From assembly GCA_038206985.1 (NCBI GenBank), contig JBBRAH010000007.1, forward strand, positions 1 through 64,000: DNA of 64,000 nt, written 5' to 3'. The position numbers were made by a program, and so were the translations under genes. Below are positions 52,301-62,100 of this stretch, one piece after another (position 1 is the first letter of the stretch; each line of letters opens with the position of its first letter). Under the pieces are notes generated by a model. That model saw only the letters and a program-made list of their open reading frames with translations, ran no database searches and was not told the DNA's origin. Origin of the DNA: CAXMST01 sp038206985. GTDB lineage: Bacteria > Actinomycetota > Thermoleophilia > Solirubrobacterales > 70-9.

Positions 52301-53755
52301 TTAGGCTCCTGCGGATTGCTCGGTCCGCAGGCGCTCGACGGCGCCCTCGATGCGCTCCAGGGAGCGCTCCCGGCCCAGCGCAGACAGCGACTCGAAGATC
52401 CCCGGCGAGATGCTGCCACCGCTGATCGCGACCCTGATCGGCTGCAGAACCTTGCGCGGGCTGAGCTCCTCGCTCTCAAGAAACTTGCGAAGCGCTGTCT
52501 CGAGCGGCTCGGTCTCCCAGGCCTCGACCACGCGCAGAACCTCCAGGCCGCCCGCCAGTGGCTCCAGCACCGACGGCTTCATCACCTTCTTCCACGCTGC
52601 CTCGTCCATGCCGGGCTCGGTGAAGAGAAAGGCGATCAGCGGCCAGACCTCGGTCACCACCTGCGCCTTCTCCTGGACGATCTCGCAGGCGTAGCGCCGC
52701 TCGGGGGGCGAGGCGGCCGCGAACGCCCCAGCCGCCTCGGGGACATCACGCTCCAGATGGTCCCGCAGCCGGCTCTCGTAGGAGCCGAGATCCTGCTCAC
52801 GCATGAAGCGACCGTTCATCCAGCGCAACTTCTGCTCGTCGAAGATCGCTGAGGCGCGTCCCACGTCGCCGATCTCGAAGCGCTCGATCAGCTCGTCGGT
52901 GCCCATCAGGGTGGTGTCGTCGTCCGTTCCCCAGCCGAGTAGCGCGATGTAGTTGCGAACCGCCTCGGGCAGGTAGCCCTGCTCGCGCAACTCCTGGACC
53001 GAGGCGGCACCGTGACGCTTGGAGAGCTTCTTACCGTCGGGCCCATGCAGCAGCGGCAGATGCGCGTAGCGGGGCGGCTCGATGCCCAGTGCCGCGAAGA
53101 CCAGCAGTTGGCGCGGTGTGTTGGAGAGGTGATCGTCACCGCGGATCACGTCGGTGATCCCCATCTCGGCGTCGTCGACCGCGACGGCGAAGTTGTAGAG
53201 CACCGACCCGTCGCTGCGTGCGATCACCGGATCGTCCTGCAACTCGTTGCGAAAGCGGATCTCGCCCCGGATCAGGTCGGCGACGACCGTCTCGCCCTCG
53301 TCCGGAACCCGGAGCCGGATTGCCGCTCCCTCTGCCTCGAGCCCGGTCAACGCCGTACCGCGGTAGCCGCGACCGTCGTTTGCCTCCTTGTAGGCCTTGA
53401 CCTCGGTGGCGGTAGCGGTGTCGCGGTAGGCAAGGTCCGCCTCGAGGAGCTGCGCGAGGCGGGCGCGATGCGAGTCGGCCCGCTCGTACTGGCTCAGCGG
53501 GCCCTCGTCCCAGTCGAGCTCGAGCCAGCGCAGCGCGTCGAGGATCTGCTCAACGTTTGCAGCCGTAGATCGCTCGCGGTCGGTGTCCTCGATGCGCAGC
53601 ACCAGGGAGCCATCGTTGCCCCGCGCCGTGAGCCAGTTATAGAGTGCGGTGCGGGCTCCGCCGATGTGCAGAGCCCCGGTTGGCGATGGGGCGAACCGGA
53701 CCCTGGCAGGCCCAGACGACTGTGACTCTGTGGGCTGTGAGAGAGGAGTGCTCAA
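52301..53755 (-). CDS. gltX: Glutamyl-tRNA synthetase
   Basis: This class I synthetase charges tRNA-Glu. Coding to 53755 gives 484 residues, with FAPSPTGALHIGGARTAL (HIGH motif) near 21-38, RIEDTDRER, and the KMSKS-type KKLSKRHGA near 240. With GatCAB in the window it may be non-discriminating and also charge tRNA-Gln. No good start codon is available: TTG at 53755 abuts the divergent nfo start, and an ATG at 53782 would overlap nfo by 26 nt. I chose TTG. Confidence 0.92.
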   Translation of the reverse strand: MSTPLSQPTESQSSGPARVRFAPSPTGALHIGGARTALYNWLTARGNDGSLVLRIEDTDRERSTAANVEQILDALRWLELDWDEGPLSQYERADSHRARLAQLLEADLAYRDTATATEVKAYKEANDGRGYRGTALTGLEAEGAAIRLRVPDEGETVVADLIRGEIRFRNELQDDPVIARSDGSVLYNFAVAVDDAEMGITDVIRGDDHLSNTPRQLLVFAALGIEPPRYAHLPLLHGPDGKKLSKRHGAASVQELREQGYLPEAVRNYIALLGWGTDDDTTLMGTDELIERFEIGDVGRASAIFDEQKLRWMNGRFMREQDLGSYESRLRDHLERDVPEAAGAFAAASPPERRYACEIVQEKAQVVTEVWPLIAFLFTEPGMDEAAWKKVMKPSVLEPLAGGLEVLRVVEAWETEPLETALRKFLESEELSPRKVLQPIRVAISGGSISPGIFESLSALGRERSLERIEGAVERLRTEQSAGA

Positions 53756-53756
53756 A

Positions 53757-54617
53757 ATGCTGATCGGCGCGCATGTTTCCACAGCGGGTGGCGTCGAGAG
53801 CGCCGTGCCGCGTGGCGTCGAGCTCGAGTGCGACGCGATCCAGATCTTTCACCAGAGCCCGCGGATGTGGCGGCCGACCAACCACAAGCCGGCCAACATC
53901 GAGGCCTTCAACGAGGCGTTCGCCGAATCGAGGCTCGAATCCGTGGTCATCCATGCCGTCTATCTGATCAACACATGCAGCGGCGATCAGGAGCTGATCG
54001 ACAAGTCGCTGGCCTCGCTGACCCACGCGCTTGAGCTGGGCGATGCGATCGGGGCCGACGGCGTGGTCCTGCACGCCGGATCGCGCAAGGGCGACCCGGT
54101 CGATGATGCGGTGAAGCGCTCCGGCAAGGTCGTCCGGGAGGCCCTGAAGGCGACCGAGCGCTGCCCCGTCCTCTTCGAGAACACCGCCGGCACGCAGGGC
54201 CCGCTCGGCCGTGATTTCGACGAGCTCGCGATGCTTGTCGAGGCGGCCGGAGGCGGCGAGCGGATCGGCGTCTGCCTCGACTCCTGCCACCTGTTCGCCT
54301 CCGGCTTCGACATCGTCGAGCCGCAGAAGCTCAGCGACGTGATCGATTCATTCGACGCCACGGTCGGCCTCGAGCTGCTCAGGTGCCTGCACGTCAACGA
54401 CTCGAAGGTGCCGCTCGGCGCCAACCGCGACAACCACGCGAACCTCGGTCAGGGCGAGATGGGCGAGCGGGGCATCGCCACCTTCCTCTCGGAGTCGCGC
54501 TTCGAGGGCCTGCCGGCGACGCTCGAGACCCCGGGACCCGAGAAGAAGGGCTCTGACCTCAATGAGATCCACACGGCCCGCCGGCTCCGCAGCGAGGGCC
54601 TGAAGGCGCGCGGCTGA
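53757..54617 (+). CDS. nfo: Deoxyribonuclease IV (AP endonuclease, EndoIV/Nfo family)
   Basis: This zinc-dependent base-excision repair endonuclease cuts at abasic sites. The 286-residue TIM-barrel protein begins IGAHVSTAGG and shows the metal-binding LENTAG-like FENTAGTQG, GVCLDSCHLFASG, LHVNDSKVPLG and PATLETPG segments. AGGAG 8 nt before the ATG confirms the start. It runs head to head with gltX with one base between the start codons. Confidence 0.93.
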   Translation: MLIGAHVSTAGGVESAVPRGVELECDAIQIFHQSPRMWRPTNHKPANIEAFNEAFAESRLESVVIHAVYLINTCSGDQELIDKSLASLTHALELGDAIGADGVVLHAGSRKGDPVDDAVKRSGKVVREALKATERCPVLFENTAGTQGPLGRDFDELAMLVEAAGGGERIGVCLDSCHLFASGFDIVEPQKLSDVIDSFDATVGLELLRCLHVNDSKVPLGANRDNHANLGQGEMGERGIATFLSESRFEGLPATLETPGPEKKGSDLNEIHTARRLRSEGLKARG

Positions 54618-54638
54618 GCCCGGCCCCGGGCCCCGCGG

Positions 54639-55034
54639 TCAGCTCGCGAGGGCGTCGCGGATGTCGAACTCCGCGTCCGGCTCGTCGTAGTCGAAGAAGG
54701 ATGGGTTGAGGCAGGTGTGCGCCGGCCCCTCGCCCTCGAACGCGGGCTCGACCCGGAACTGGCACTGCGGCAGCGGCCGGCCGGTCATCTTGATCCCGCC
54801 GAAGCCCCCGGTGCGCTCCGCCAGTTCGAACAGCTGCATGTCGATCTCACCCTGGAACACCTTCTGCACGCAGCCCATGAAGCGGCGCCCCGTGGGTCCG
54901 TCCACGTAGCTCCACAGGAACGGACAACGCATCTTCAAGCAGTCCTTGGGCTCGATCAGCTTGTCGCAGTAGGTCCGGCAGCGACGACATTCCCCCGCGG
55001 GGGCCGCAAGCTCTCCTCGCTCCGCTACTGCCAT
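54639..55034 (-). CDS. Cysteine-rich protein of unknown function
   Basis: The 131-residue protein has eight cysteines: C16, C19, C23, C32 and C37 in a tight N-terminal group (CRRCRTYC...C...C), then three more near 56, 95 and 109 (GCVQ, QCQF, TCLN). The spacing suggests zinc or an Fe-S cluster in the cytoplasm, as no signal peptide is present. The central part (RPLPQCQFRVEP, FFDYDEPD) looks well folded. I do not recognise the family. The ATG lies 7 nt after TAGACT, a clean leaderless start. It is convergent with nfo and divergent from a lipoprotein gene. Confidence 0.75.
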   Translation of the reverse strand: MAVAERGELAAPAGECRRCRTYCDKLIEPKDCLKMRCPFLWSYVDGPTGRRFMGCVQKVFQGEIDMQLFELAERTGGFGGIKMTGRPLPQCQFRVEPAFEGEGPAHTCLNPSFFDYDEPDAEFDIRDALAS

Positions 55035-55041
55035 CGCCTGC

Positions 55042-55047
55042 AGTCTA
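55042..55047 (-). promoter_or_regulatory. -10 hexamer of the Cys-rich protein gene
   Basis: TAGACT ends 7 nt before the ATG at 55034, identical to the hexamers before leuB, argH and ndh. Confidence 0.45.
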
Positions 55048-55087
55048 TTGAGTGACCGGACCCGGCAAGCCCGTGGCGAACGGCAGC

Positions 55088-55093
55088 TACGCT
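55088..55093 (+). promoter_or_regulatory. -10 hexamer of the lipoprotein gene at 55100
   Basis: TACGCT lies 6 nt before GTG at 55100, which favours that codon over an upstream GTG at 55052. Confidence 0.35.
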
Positions 55094-55099
55094 GCCCCG

Positions 55100-55519
55100 G
55101 TGCACCGATCCGCCGGCCCCACAACGACCATCGCCGCATTGCTCGCGACCATCGCGCTCATCCTCGCGCTAGGCGCCTGCGGTGACGATCCCGCGCCGCC
55201 GCCCGAGGGCGTCCCAGCCGCCGGGGTCAACACTCCGCCCGCCGGCACACCGGGGGTCCCGGAGGGCGCCCCATACGATGTCGACGGCACCGGCTGGGCG
55301 AAGCTGGGCAAGAACGAGAAGTTCGCCGCCGCCGAGGCGTTCATCGCCGCCAATCCGGGCCGCTGCGACGCCGATGCCGACGTCGGCATCGTCACCTTCT
55401 ACGTGACCAACTCCTACGGCCTCGACTTCCCGCCCGACATCCCGGCCGCCGACGTTCTCGCCGAGGGCTGTGATGCCGCCCGCCAGAGCGGGGAGGAGAC
55501 GGGTTCATCCGCTCCCTAG
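55100..55519 (+). CDS. Small predicted lipoprotein
   Basis: The 139-residue protein has a signal peptide with a lipobox (LALGAC, Cys near residue 27), a Pro/Gly-rich linker (about 30-60) and a small acidic domain with KLGKNEKFAAAEAFIAANPGRC and FYVTNSYGLDFPPD. Two later cysteines could form a disulfide. Function unknown. The frame extends to a GTG at 55052, but GTG at 55100 fits the signal peptide length and lies 6 nt after TACGCT. dnaE converges from the right. Confidence 0.7.
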   Translation: MHRSAGPTTTIAALLATIALILALGACGDDPAPPPEGVPAAGVNTPPAGTPGVPEGAPYDVDGTGWAKLGKNEKFAAAEAFIAANPGRCDADADVGIVTFYVTNSYGLDFPPDIPAADVLAEGCDAARQSGEETGSSAP

Positions 55520-55534
55520 CGAGCGGGGAGGGCC

Positions 55535-58500
55535 TCAGGCGGCCATCGGGTGGTTGCCGAGCAGCTCAGCCAACTCGGCGCGTAGTCCCGCAGTCGGGGC
55601 CACCCGATAGTCGGGACCGAACCGCAGCCGGCGCGGGCCCTCGCGCGTGGTCATCTCGATGACCACTTCCGCCTCGCCCGGGAAATCGGCGAACACGGAC
55701 TTCAGCTCCTCGACGATCGACGGGCCGTGCCGCGACGCATCCAGCTTCAACATGAAGCGTTCGCGTTCGTCCAGCTTCTTTACCTTCTCGCTGGCCTCGA
55801 CCATCTCGTCGTTGGAGGGCTGAAAGAGGCTGACTTCCTGCGCGATCAACTTGGTCTCGCCGCGATCCTTGTGGTCGACGCGTCCGCGGACAAGGACCAC
55901 GGCGTCGGTGTCGATCACGTCGCCGTGCTTTTCCAGGGTCTTGGCGAAGACGATCATCTCGACCCTTCCCTCGAGGTCGTCGAGCGTGGCGAACATCATG
56001 TTGTTGCCGCTCTTGGTGCGGATCTTCTTGCACTCGCTGACGATCCCGCCGACCGTCACCCAGGCCTGGTCCTGCTTGTCGTCGAGATCAGACAGCCCGC
56101 AGTCGGTGGCCACCCGCAGCGCGTCCCGCACCTCGGAGAGCGGGTGGTCGCTGAGGAACGTGCCGAGCGTCTCCTTCTCCATCTGCAGAAGCTCGCGCTG
56201 GTCGAACTCCTCGCCGAGCAGCGGCGGATGCTGCTTGCCGCCGCCCCCCGGGGTCTCCTCGCCGAGATCGAAGATCGAGCCCTGCCCGAGCTGCGCATCG
56301 TCCTGGGCCTTTGCGCCGGCAGCCTGGGCGTCGCCGAGACGATCGAGCATCGCTCGCCGCGGCGCCTCGGTTGAATCGAGGGCGCCGCACTTGATCAGGC
56401 ATTCGGTCGCCCGCTTGTTGACCGCGCGCGCATCGACCCGCTCGCAGAAGTCCCAGAGCGACTCGATCGGACCGTCCTCACGCGCCGTGATGATCGCCTC
56501 AACCGCCGAGTGGCCGACGTTCTTGACCGCATCGAGGCCGAAGCGGATCTTGTTCTCGTGGACGACGAACCCGTGATCGGAGGAGTTGACGTCCGGCGGC
56601 AACACCTCGATGCCCATCTCCTCGCAGCGATTGACGAAGAAGGGGACCTTGTCCTTGGTGGACATCACCGAGCTGATCACCGCTGCCATGTACTCAGCGG
56701 GGTAGTTGGCCTTCAGATAGGCGGTCCGGTAGGCGATCAGCGCGTAACAGGCGGCGTGCGACTTGTTGAACGAGTAGTCGGCCGCCGCGGTCATCAGGTT
56801 CCACAGGTCGGCCGTGACGCGCCCCTCGGTTCCCGACGCCGCCGCGCCCTCGCGGAACTTGGACTCCATCGTCGCCATCATGTCGCGCTTCTTTTTGCCG
56901 ATCGCCTTGCGCAGATCGTCTGCCTCTGCCGGGCTGAAGCCACCGATCTGCTTGGAGATCTCCATCAGCTGCTCCTGATAGATGCAGCAGCCGTAGGTGG
57001 CCTCGGTGATCGGCCGCAACCGCTCGTCCTGGAAGCGTACGCTGGAGGGGTCGCGCTTGCCGCGAGCGTAGTCGTCGATGTAGCGCATTGCGCCGGGCCG
57101 GTACAACGAGACCAGCGCGACGATGTCCTCGAAGGCGGTCGGTTTGACCTTGCGGAGCGCATCCCGCATGCCCTCCGACTCGAGCTGGAACACGCCGATC
57201 GAGTCGCCCGCCGCGAGCATCTCGTAGGTCGTGAGGTTGTCCAGGGGCAGCGTCTCGACGTCGATCCGCTTGCCGCGCGAGCGCTCGACGAAGCTGACCG
57301 CGTCCTCGATCACGTCGAGGTTGCGCAGCCCGAGGAAGTCCATCTTCAGCAGGCCGATCTCCTCCACCGGGCCCATCGAGTACTGGGTCACGATCTTGTA
57401 CGAGCGCTCGCCGTCCTTCGCCGCTCCGCGGTCCTCCGCGAGCTGTAGCGGCACGACCTCCTGCAGCGGGCGGTCGGCGATGACGACCGCCGCGGCGTGG
57501 ATCGAGTTGTTGCGGACGATGCCCTCCAGGCCACGCGCGGTGTCCACGATCTGGCGGACGTCGGCCTCGGTGTCATACGCCTTGCGCAGGTCCTGACCGT
57601 CCTTCAAGCACTCATCGAAGCTCGGGCTGCGGCCCATGATCGGCTCCGGGATGAGCTTGGCGACGCGGTCGCCGGTGCCGTAATCGAACTCGAGGACGCG
57701 GGCGGCGTCGCGGGTGGCCGCGCGGGGAGCCATCGTGCCGAAGGTGATGATCTGGGCGACCGATTCGCGGCCGTACTTCTCGGCGACGTAGCGGATTACG
57801 CGCTCGCGACCGCGGACCGAGAAATCGATGTCGATATCCGGCATCGACTTGCGGGCCGGGTTGAGGAAGCGCTCGAAAAGCAGGTCGTTGTGCAAGGGGT
57901 CCAGATCCGTGATCCCGAGCGAGTAGGCGACGATCGAGCCAGCGGCCGAGCCACGGCCGGGTCCGACGGCGATCCCGTTGTCCTTCGAGTAACGCACGAA
58001 GTCCCAGACGATCAGGAAGTAGGAAGGGAAGCCCATCTCCTCGATCACGCCGAGCTCGTAGGAGAGACGCTCCACGGCGGCCGCTGGGGGTGGATCGCCG
58101 TAGCGACGCCGCAGGCCCTCGTTGGCGACCCGGCGCAGCATGTCGCTGGGCTCGGAGCCGTCGGGCGTCGGGAAGCGGGGCAGCAGGAGCTCGCCGAGGT
58201 TGATCGTCACGTCGCAGCGCTCGGCAACCTCGAGAGAGTTCGGCACGGCCTCCGGCCAGGGCTCGAACGCCTCGTGCATCTCGCTCGCTTCCTTGAGATA
58301 GAACTCGTTGGTATCGAACTTCAGCTTCGGCGCCGCAAGCGTGGACTTGGTCTGTACGCAGAGCAGGGCGGCGTGGTTGTTGTAGTCCTCGCGGCGCAGG
58401 TAGTGCACGTCGGCGGTGCCGACCAGCGGTTGCCCCATCTCGCGGGCGACGCGCTCGATGCCCTCGTTCGCCTTGTCCTGGTCGGCGATCCCGTTGACCT

Positions 58501-59029
58501 GGAGCTCGAAGTAGACGTCCTCGGGTCCGAAGATCTGGACCAGATCGTCGGCGTGGGCCCGGGCTTCGCCGGGGCGATCCTCGACGATCCGGCGGCAGAA
58601 GCGCGACTGCAGGCAGCCGGTGAGCGCGACCACGCCCTCGGAGTAGCGCTCCAGCATCTTCAGGTCGACGTTGGCTTTGCCGCGGGCGAAGCCCTCGAGA
58701 AAGCCGGCCGAGCTGAGCTGCACGAGGTTGCGAAAGCCCACGTCGTTGCGGGCGAGCAGCGTCAGGTGGTTGCGCTCCCACTTGGTCTTGGTCTTGATCT
58801 CCTCGATGTCGGAGACGAGGTAGGCCTCGAGGCCCATGATCGGCTTGATCCCGTGCTTGTGACAGGCCTTGTAGAGCTCGACCGATCCGTTCATCACGCC
58901 GTGGTCGGTAAGACCCAGCGCCGGCATTCCGAGCTCTGCCGCGCGGGCGGCCATCGCGTCGATTTTGTTGGCGCCGTCCAGCAGCGAGTACTCGCTGTGG
59001 ACGTGCAGATGTGCGACCCCGCTACTCAT
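55535..59029 (-). CDS. dnaE: DNA polymerase III subunit alpha
   Basis: This is the replicative polymerase. The 1,164-residue DnaE has an N-terminal PHP domain (VAHLHVHSEYSLLDGA at 5-20, metal His/Asp), palm with PDIDIDF (about 395-401, catalytic Asp pair), the fingers/thumb, a helix-hairpin-helix region near 860 and a C-terminal OB-fold (about 980-1090) followed by a tail that binds the clamp or tau. Length and order fit the DnaE1 replicative type. The ATG at 59029 gives the standard start; no clear promoter was seen in the 106-nt gap behind it. Confidence 0.96.
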   Translation of the reverse strand: MSSGVAHLHVHSEYSLLDGANKIDAMAARAAELGMPALGLTDHGVMNGSVELYKACHKHGIKPIMGLEAYLVSDIEEIKTKTKWERNHLTLLARNDVGFRNLVQLSSAGFLEGFARGKANVDLKMLERYSEGVVALTGCLQSRFCRRIVEDRPGEARAHADDLVQIFGPEDVYFELQVNGIADQDKANEGIERVAREMGQPLVGTADVHYLRREDYNNHAALLCVQTKSTLAAPKLKFDTNEFYLKEASEMHEAFEPWPEAVPNSLEVAERCDVTINLGELLLPRFPTPDGSEPSDMLRRVANEGLRRRYGDPPPAAAVERLSYELGVIEEMGFPSYFLIVWDFVRYSKDNGIAVGPGRGSAAGSIVAYSLGITDLDPLHNDLLFERFLNPARKSMPDIDIDFSVRGRERVIRYVAEKYGRESVAQIITFGTMAPRAATRDAARVLEFDYGTGDRVAKLIPEPIMGRSPSFDECLKDGQDLRKAYDTEADVRQIVDTARGLEGIVRNNSIHAAAVVIADRPLQEVVPLQLAEDRGAAKDGERSYKIVTQYSMGPVEEIGLLKMDFLGLRNLDVIEDAVSFVERSRGKRIDVETLPLDNLTTYEMLAAGDSIGVFQLESEGMRDALRKVKPTAFEDIVALVSLYRPGAMRYIDDYARGKRDPSSVRFQDERLRPITEATYGCCIYQEQLMEISKQIGGFSPAEADDLRKAIGKKKRDMMATMESKFREGAAASGTEGRVTADLWNLMTAAADYSFNKSHAACYALIAYRTAYLKANYPAEYMAAVISSVMSTKDKVPFFVNRCEEMGIEVLPPDVNSSDHGFVVHENKIRFGLDAVKNVGHSAVEAIITAREDGPIESLWDFCERVDARAVNKRATECLIKCGALDSTEAPRRAMLDRLGDAQAAGAKAQDDAQLGQGSIFDLGEETPGGGGKQHPPLLGEEFDQRELLQMEKETLGTFLSDHPLSEVRDALRVATDCGLSDLDDKQDQAWVTVGGIVSECKKIRTKSGNNMMFATLDDLEGRVEMIVFAKTLEKHGDVIDTDAVVLVRGRVDHKDRGETKLIAQEVSLFQPSNDEMVEASEKVKKLDERERFMLKLDASRHGPSIVEELKSVFADFPGEAEVVIEMTTREGPRRLRFGPDYRVAPTAGLRAELAELLGNHPMAA

Positions 59030-59070
59030 CGGGCCATCATGGCAAGGGGATCAGATGCCACCGGGCCGAT

Positions 59071-59119
59071 CGCGACCCCCGGCGCAGCCTTTTCCCGCAT
59101 CTTGCGGCGCCGGGTCGCG
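59071..59119 (-). terminator. Hairpin after the coiled-coil gene
   Basis: GCGCCGGGTCGCG (59107-59119) pairs with CGCGACCCCCGGCGC (59071-59085) with a 2-nt bulge and a 21-nt loop. It starts 17 nt after the stop at 59136 and ends 42 nt before dnaE. There is no U tract. Confidence 0.5.
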
Positions 59120-59135
59120 GACGCCGGCCGGGGAA

Positions 59136-62100
59136 TCAGTGATCGTTGGTCTCGAGCATGCCGAGCACGTCGGCGAGACGTCGCTCGGCCGCCCGGACGC
59201 GACGCTCGGACTCCTCCCGCGCTGCGTCCCCCTTCTCCCGGATCCGCAGCTCGCGCTCCTGGGCCGCATCGGCCGCGGCGATGTGACGCTCGGCATCCGC
59301 GGCCGCCGCTTCGATCCTCTTGGCGGCCGCGATCTCGGCGACCCGGACCTCCTCGCGGGCGCGGCGCTCGAGCTCCGCGCCGCGCTCGGCCAGCGTCGCT
59401 TCCGCCGCGGCCGCGGCGTCCGCGCGCAGCTCTTCCCGGAGCTCGGAGGCAACCGCGCGACGCTGCTCCTCCACCTCGTGCCGGAACTCATCGAGCAGCT
59501 TCGCCAAGCGCCGCTCCGCCCCGGCCGAGCTCTCGGCGGAGGATGCCTCCAGCGAGGCACGAATCCGGCTCGCCTCCTCCGAGAGCGCCTCGCGCTGGAG
59601 GGTGACCGCCCGTTCCTGATCGGACTGCAGACGCTCGCGCTCCTTCTGCAGGCTCTTCTTGGAAAGTTCCTCGCGCAGGGACGCAACGGCTTGCTCGAGC
59701 TCCCGGGAGCGCTGCTCCATCCGCTCGGTGGCGGCCGTTGCCGCTTCGCCGACGGCAGCGTCGACGCGCTCGCCGATGCCGGCGTCGAGCCGGCCGCGAG
59801 CCTCCTCGATCAACTTGTCCAGCTCGGCGTGCGAGCCCTCGGCCGCGACGGCGAGTTCGCCCTTTCGAGCCTCGGCCTCGGTCTGTAGCTCCGCTCGGAT
59901 CGCGGCGGCGAGCTCGGAGGCGCTGCGCTCCCGGGCCTCGCTGACCGCGCGCTCGAGCGCTTCGCCGAGTCGCTGTTCGCCGGCGGCGCTCTCGTCCTTG
60001 ACGCGGCTCTCGAAATCCCCGAACAGCGCCCTGCGGCTCTCCTCCAGCTGCGCCTCGACGGTCTCGGCTGACCGCTCCCCGATCGCGCGCAACTGCTCGT
60101 CGCTCTGTTCCGCCAGCTCGGAGCGGGCCGCGATGAGACGCTCGTCAATCCTGCCGCTCAGTTGCTCGCGCTGCGCCGCGATCCGCTCATCGGCCGCACG
60201 CTCGATCTCTTCCCGGGCCACACGAAACGCCTCCTCGATGACGCCACGTGACTCGGCCGCCTCCCTCGACAGTCGATCCTGGATCTGAGCGCTGCTCTCG
60301 GCGAGTTGCTCGCGGGCCTGGGCCGCACCCTCGAGTAGCTGCTCGTGCGTCCGGGCTGCGCTCTCCTGGAGCTGCTCGCCGAGGCCCGCGATCGAGGTCT
60401 CGGCTTCGGCGCGAAGGGTCCGCTCGGCCTCTGCCAGCCGCGCGGCAATCACCCGCTCGCTGGTCTCCTCGAGTCCGGCCTCGAGCCCTGCCGCGGCGCG
60501 CTCGGCAGCGGCCTCCGAGTCCCGCGCGACGGCCGCCAGCAAAGTCTGTTCGTGTTCGGTGGCGCGCTCGGCCAGCCGGGTCTCGAGCTCCTGGGCCGCC
60601 GCCGAGTTGCGCTCCTCGATCCGCGTCTCGAGTGCCCGCGAGAGCTCCTCGGAATCGCTGGCCATGGCCGCCTCGACCCGGGCCCGGTGGTTCTCGACCT
60701 GCCGTTCCTGCTGCTCGGCCATCCGCTTCAACTCCGCATCGACCATCCCGGTCAGTTCCTCGTGCACAGCCTCCAGCCTGCGCGTGGCAACCACCTCAGC
60801 CTGCTCGGTCGCGACGGCCAGTGCGTCGCGCTCGATGCGACCCGCCGTCTCGGCAAGCGAATCCACGATCGCCTCTGTATCAGTTTCGATCCTCTCGACC
60901 GCCGCCTGCACCCGGGCCTCGCCCTCCTCCGCCCTGCGCGCCTCCTCCTCGGCCGCCCGCTCGCGGAGATCCCCCGTCGACACGTCGATCGCCTGCGTGA
61001 GGCGCTCCGCGTTGGCTGCGCTCAGCTCCTCGCCCAGGCGGTTCAGCTCGGAGCGCGACTCGGAGCGCAAGCGTTCGAGATCCTCGCTCACCCCCGAGCT
61101 GAGATCCGCCCTGACGGTCTGCGCTTCGGTCACCAGTGCTTCGAGCTCTTCGTTGAGACGGCCGGCGATCTCGACGCGCTGGCGGCCGAGACGATCCTCC
61201 AGGCCGCTGTCGAGCCGCTCCTGCAGGCGTTCGTAGACGCCTTCGAGCCGGCGGCCGGCAACGGCCTCGGCCTGCTCCGACGCGGCGGCGAGAGCGTCGC
61301 GCTCCACGCGGCCCGCGGTTTCGGCAAGCGAGTCCATGATCGCGTCAATCCGCTGCTCGGTGTCTCCGGTGATGCGCTGCACCGCGGCCTCGATCCGTGC
61401 CTCGGACTCGCTCCGCTGGGACTCGGAGCTCTCGGCGGCCTGGCCCCAAAGAGAGTCGAGCGCCTCGGCCAGCGTCGAATCGATGCGCTCGCGAACCTCG
61501 GCGCGGGTGCTCCTAACGAACCGTTCCTGGTCAGCCGCTGCAGCGTCGCCGGCATTCTGTGCCAGGGCGCGGATCTCCGCCCCCAGCGCTGTGCGCTGTC
61601 CGGCGGCCTCGGCGACCAGCGCCTCGAGCTCGGCATTGAGGCGCTCGGCAATCTGCGAGCGCTGGTTCTTGAACAGCCCATCCAGGTCGCCCTCGAGGCG
61701 CTTCCGGAGCTCCTCGTAAGCACCATCCAGACGCGCCTGGGCGACCGCGGAGGCCTGCTCTCCGGCAGCGGCGCGCGCGTCGCTCTCGACGTGGCCGGCG
61801 CTCTCGTGAAGGGTGCTCATCGCGCCCTCGATCCGGGCGCCCGTCTCGGCAGTGATCCGCTCGAGCGCTCCCTCGACCCGTGCCTCGCTGCGCCTCCGCT
61901 CATCCTCGCTGCGGTCATCGGCACGCTTCTGCAGAGCGGCGACCCCCTCTGCCAGGGCTGTCTCGACGCGCTGTTCGGCAGCCGAGCGGACGTCGGCGCG
62001 AATCTGGTCGAGCTCGGCGGCCGAGGCCGCCTGCAGGCGCTCGATCTCGGCCCCAATGCGGTTTTCGGCGCGCTCGCGCTGAGCGCTGACCTCGCCGGCC

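Noticed and set aside
57497..59605. 702-codon plus-strand frame opposite dnaE
   Set aside because: It runs through the dnaE start and into the coiled-coil gene and has no domain signatures; a shadow of the polymerase.
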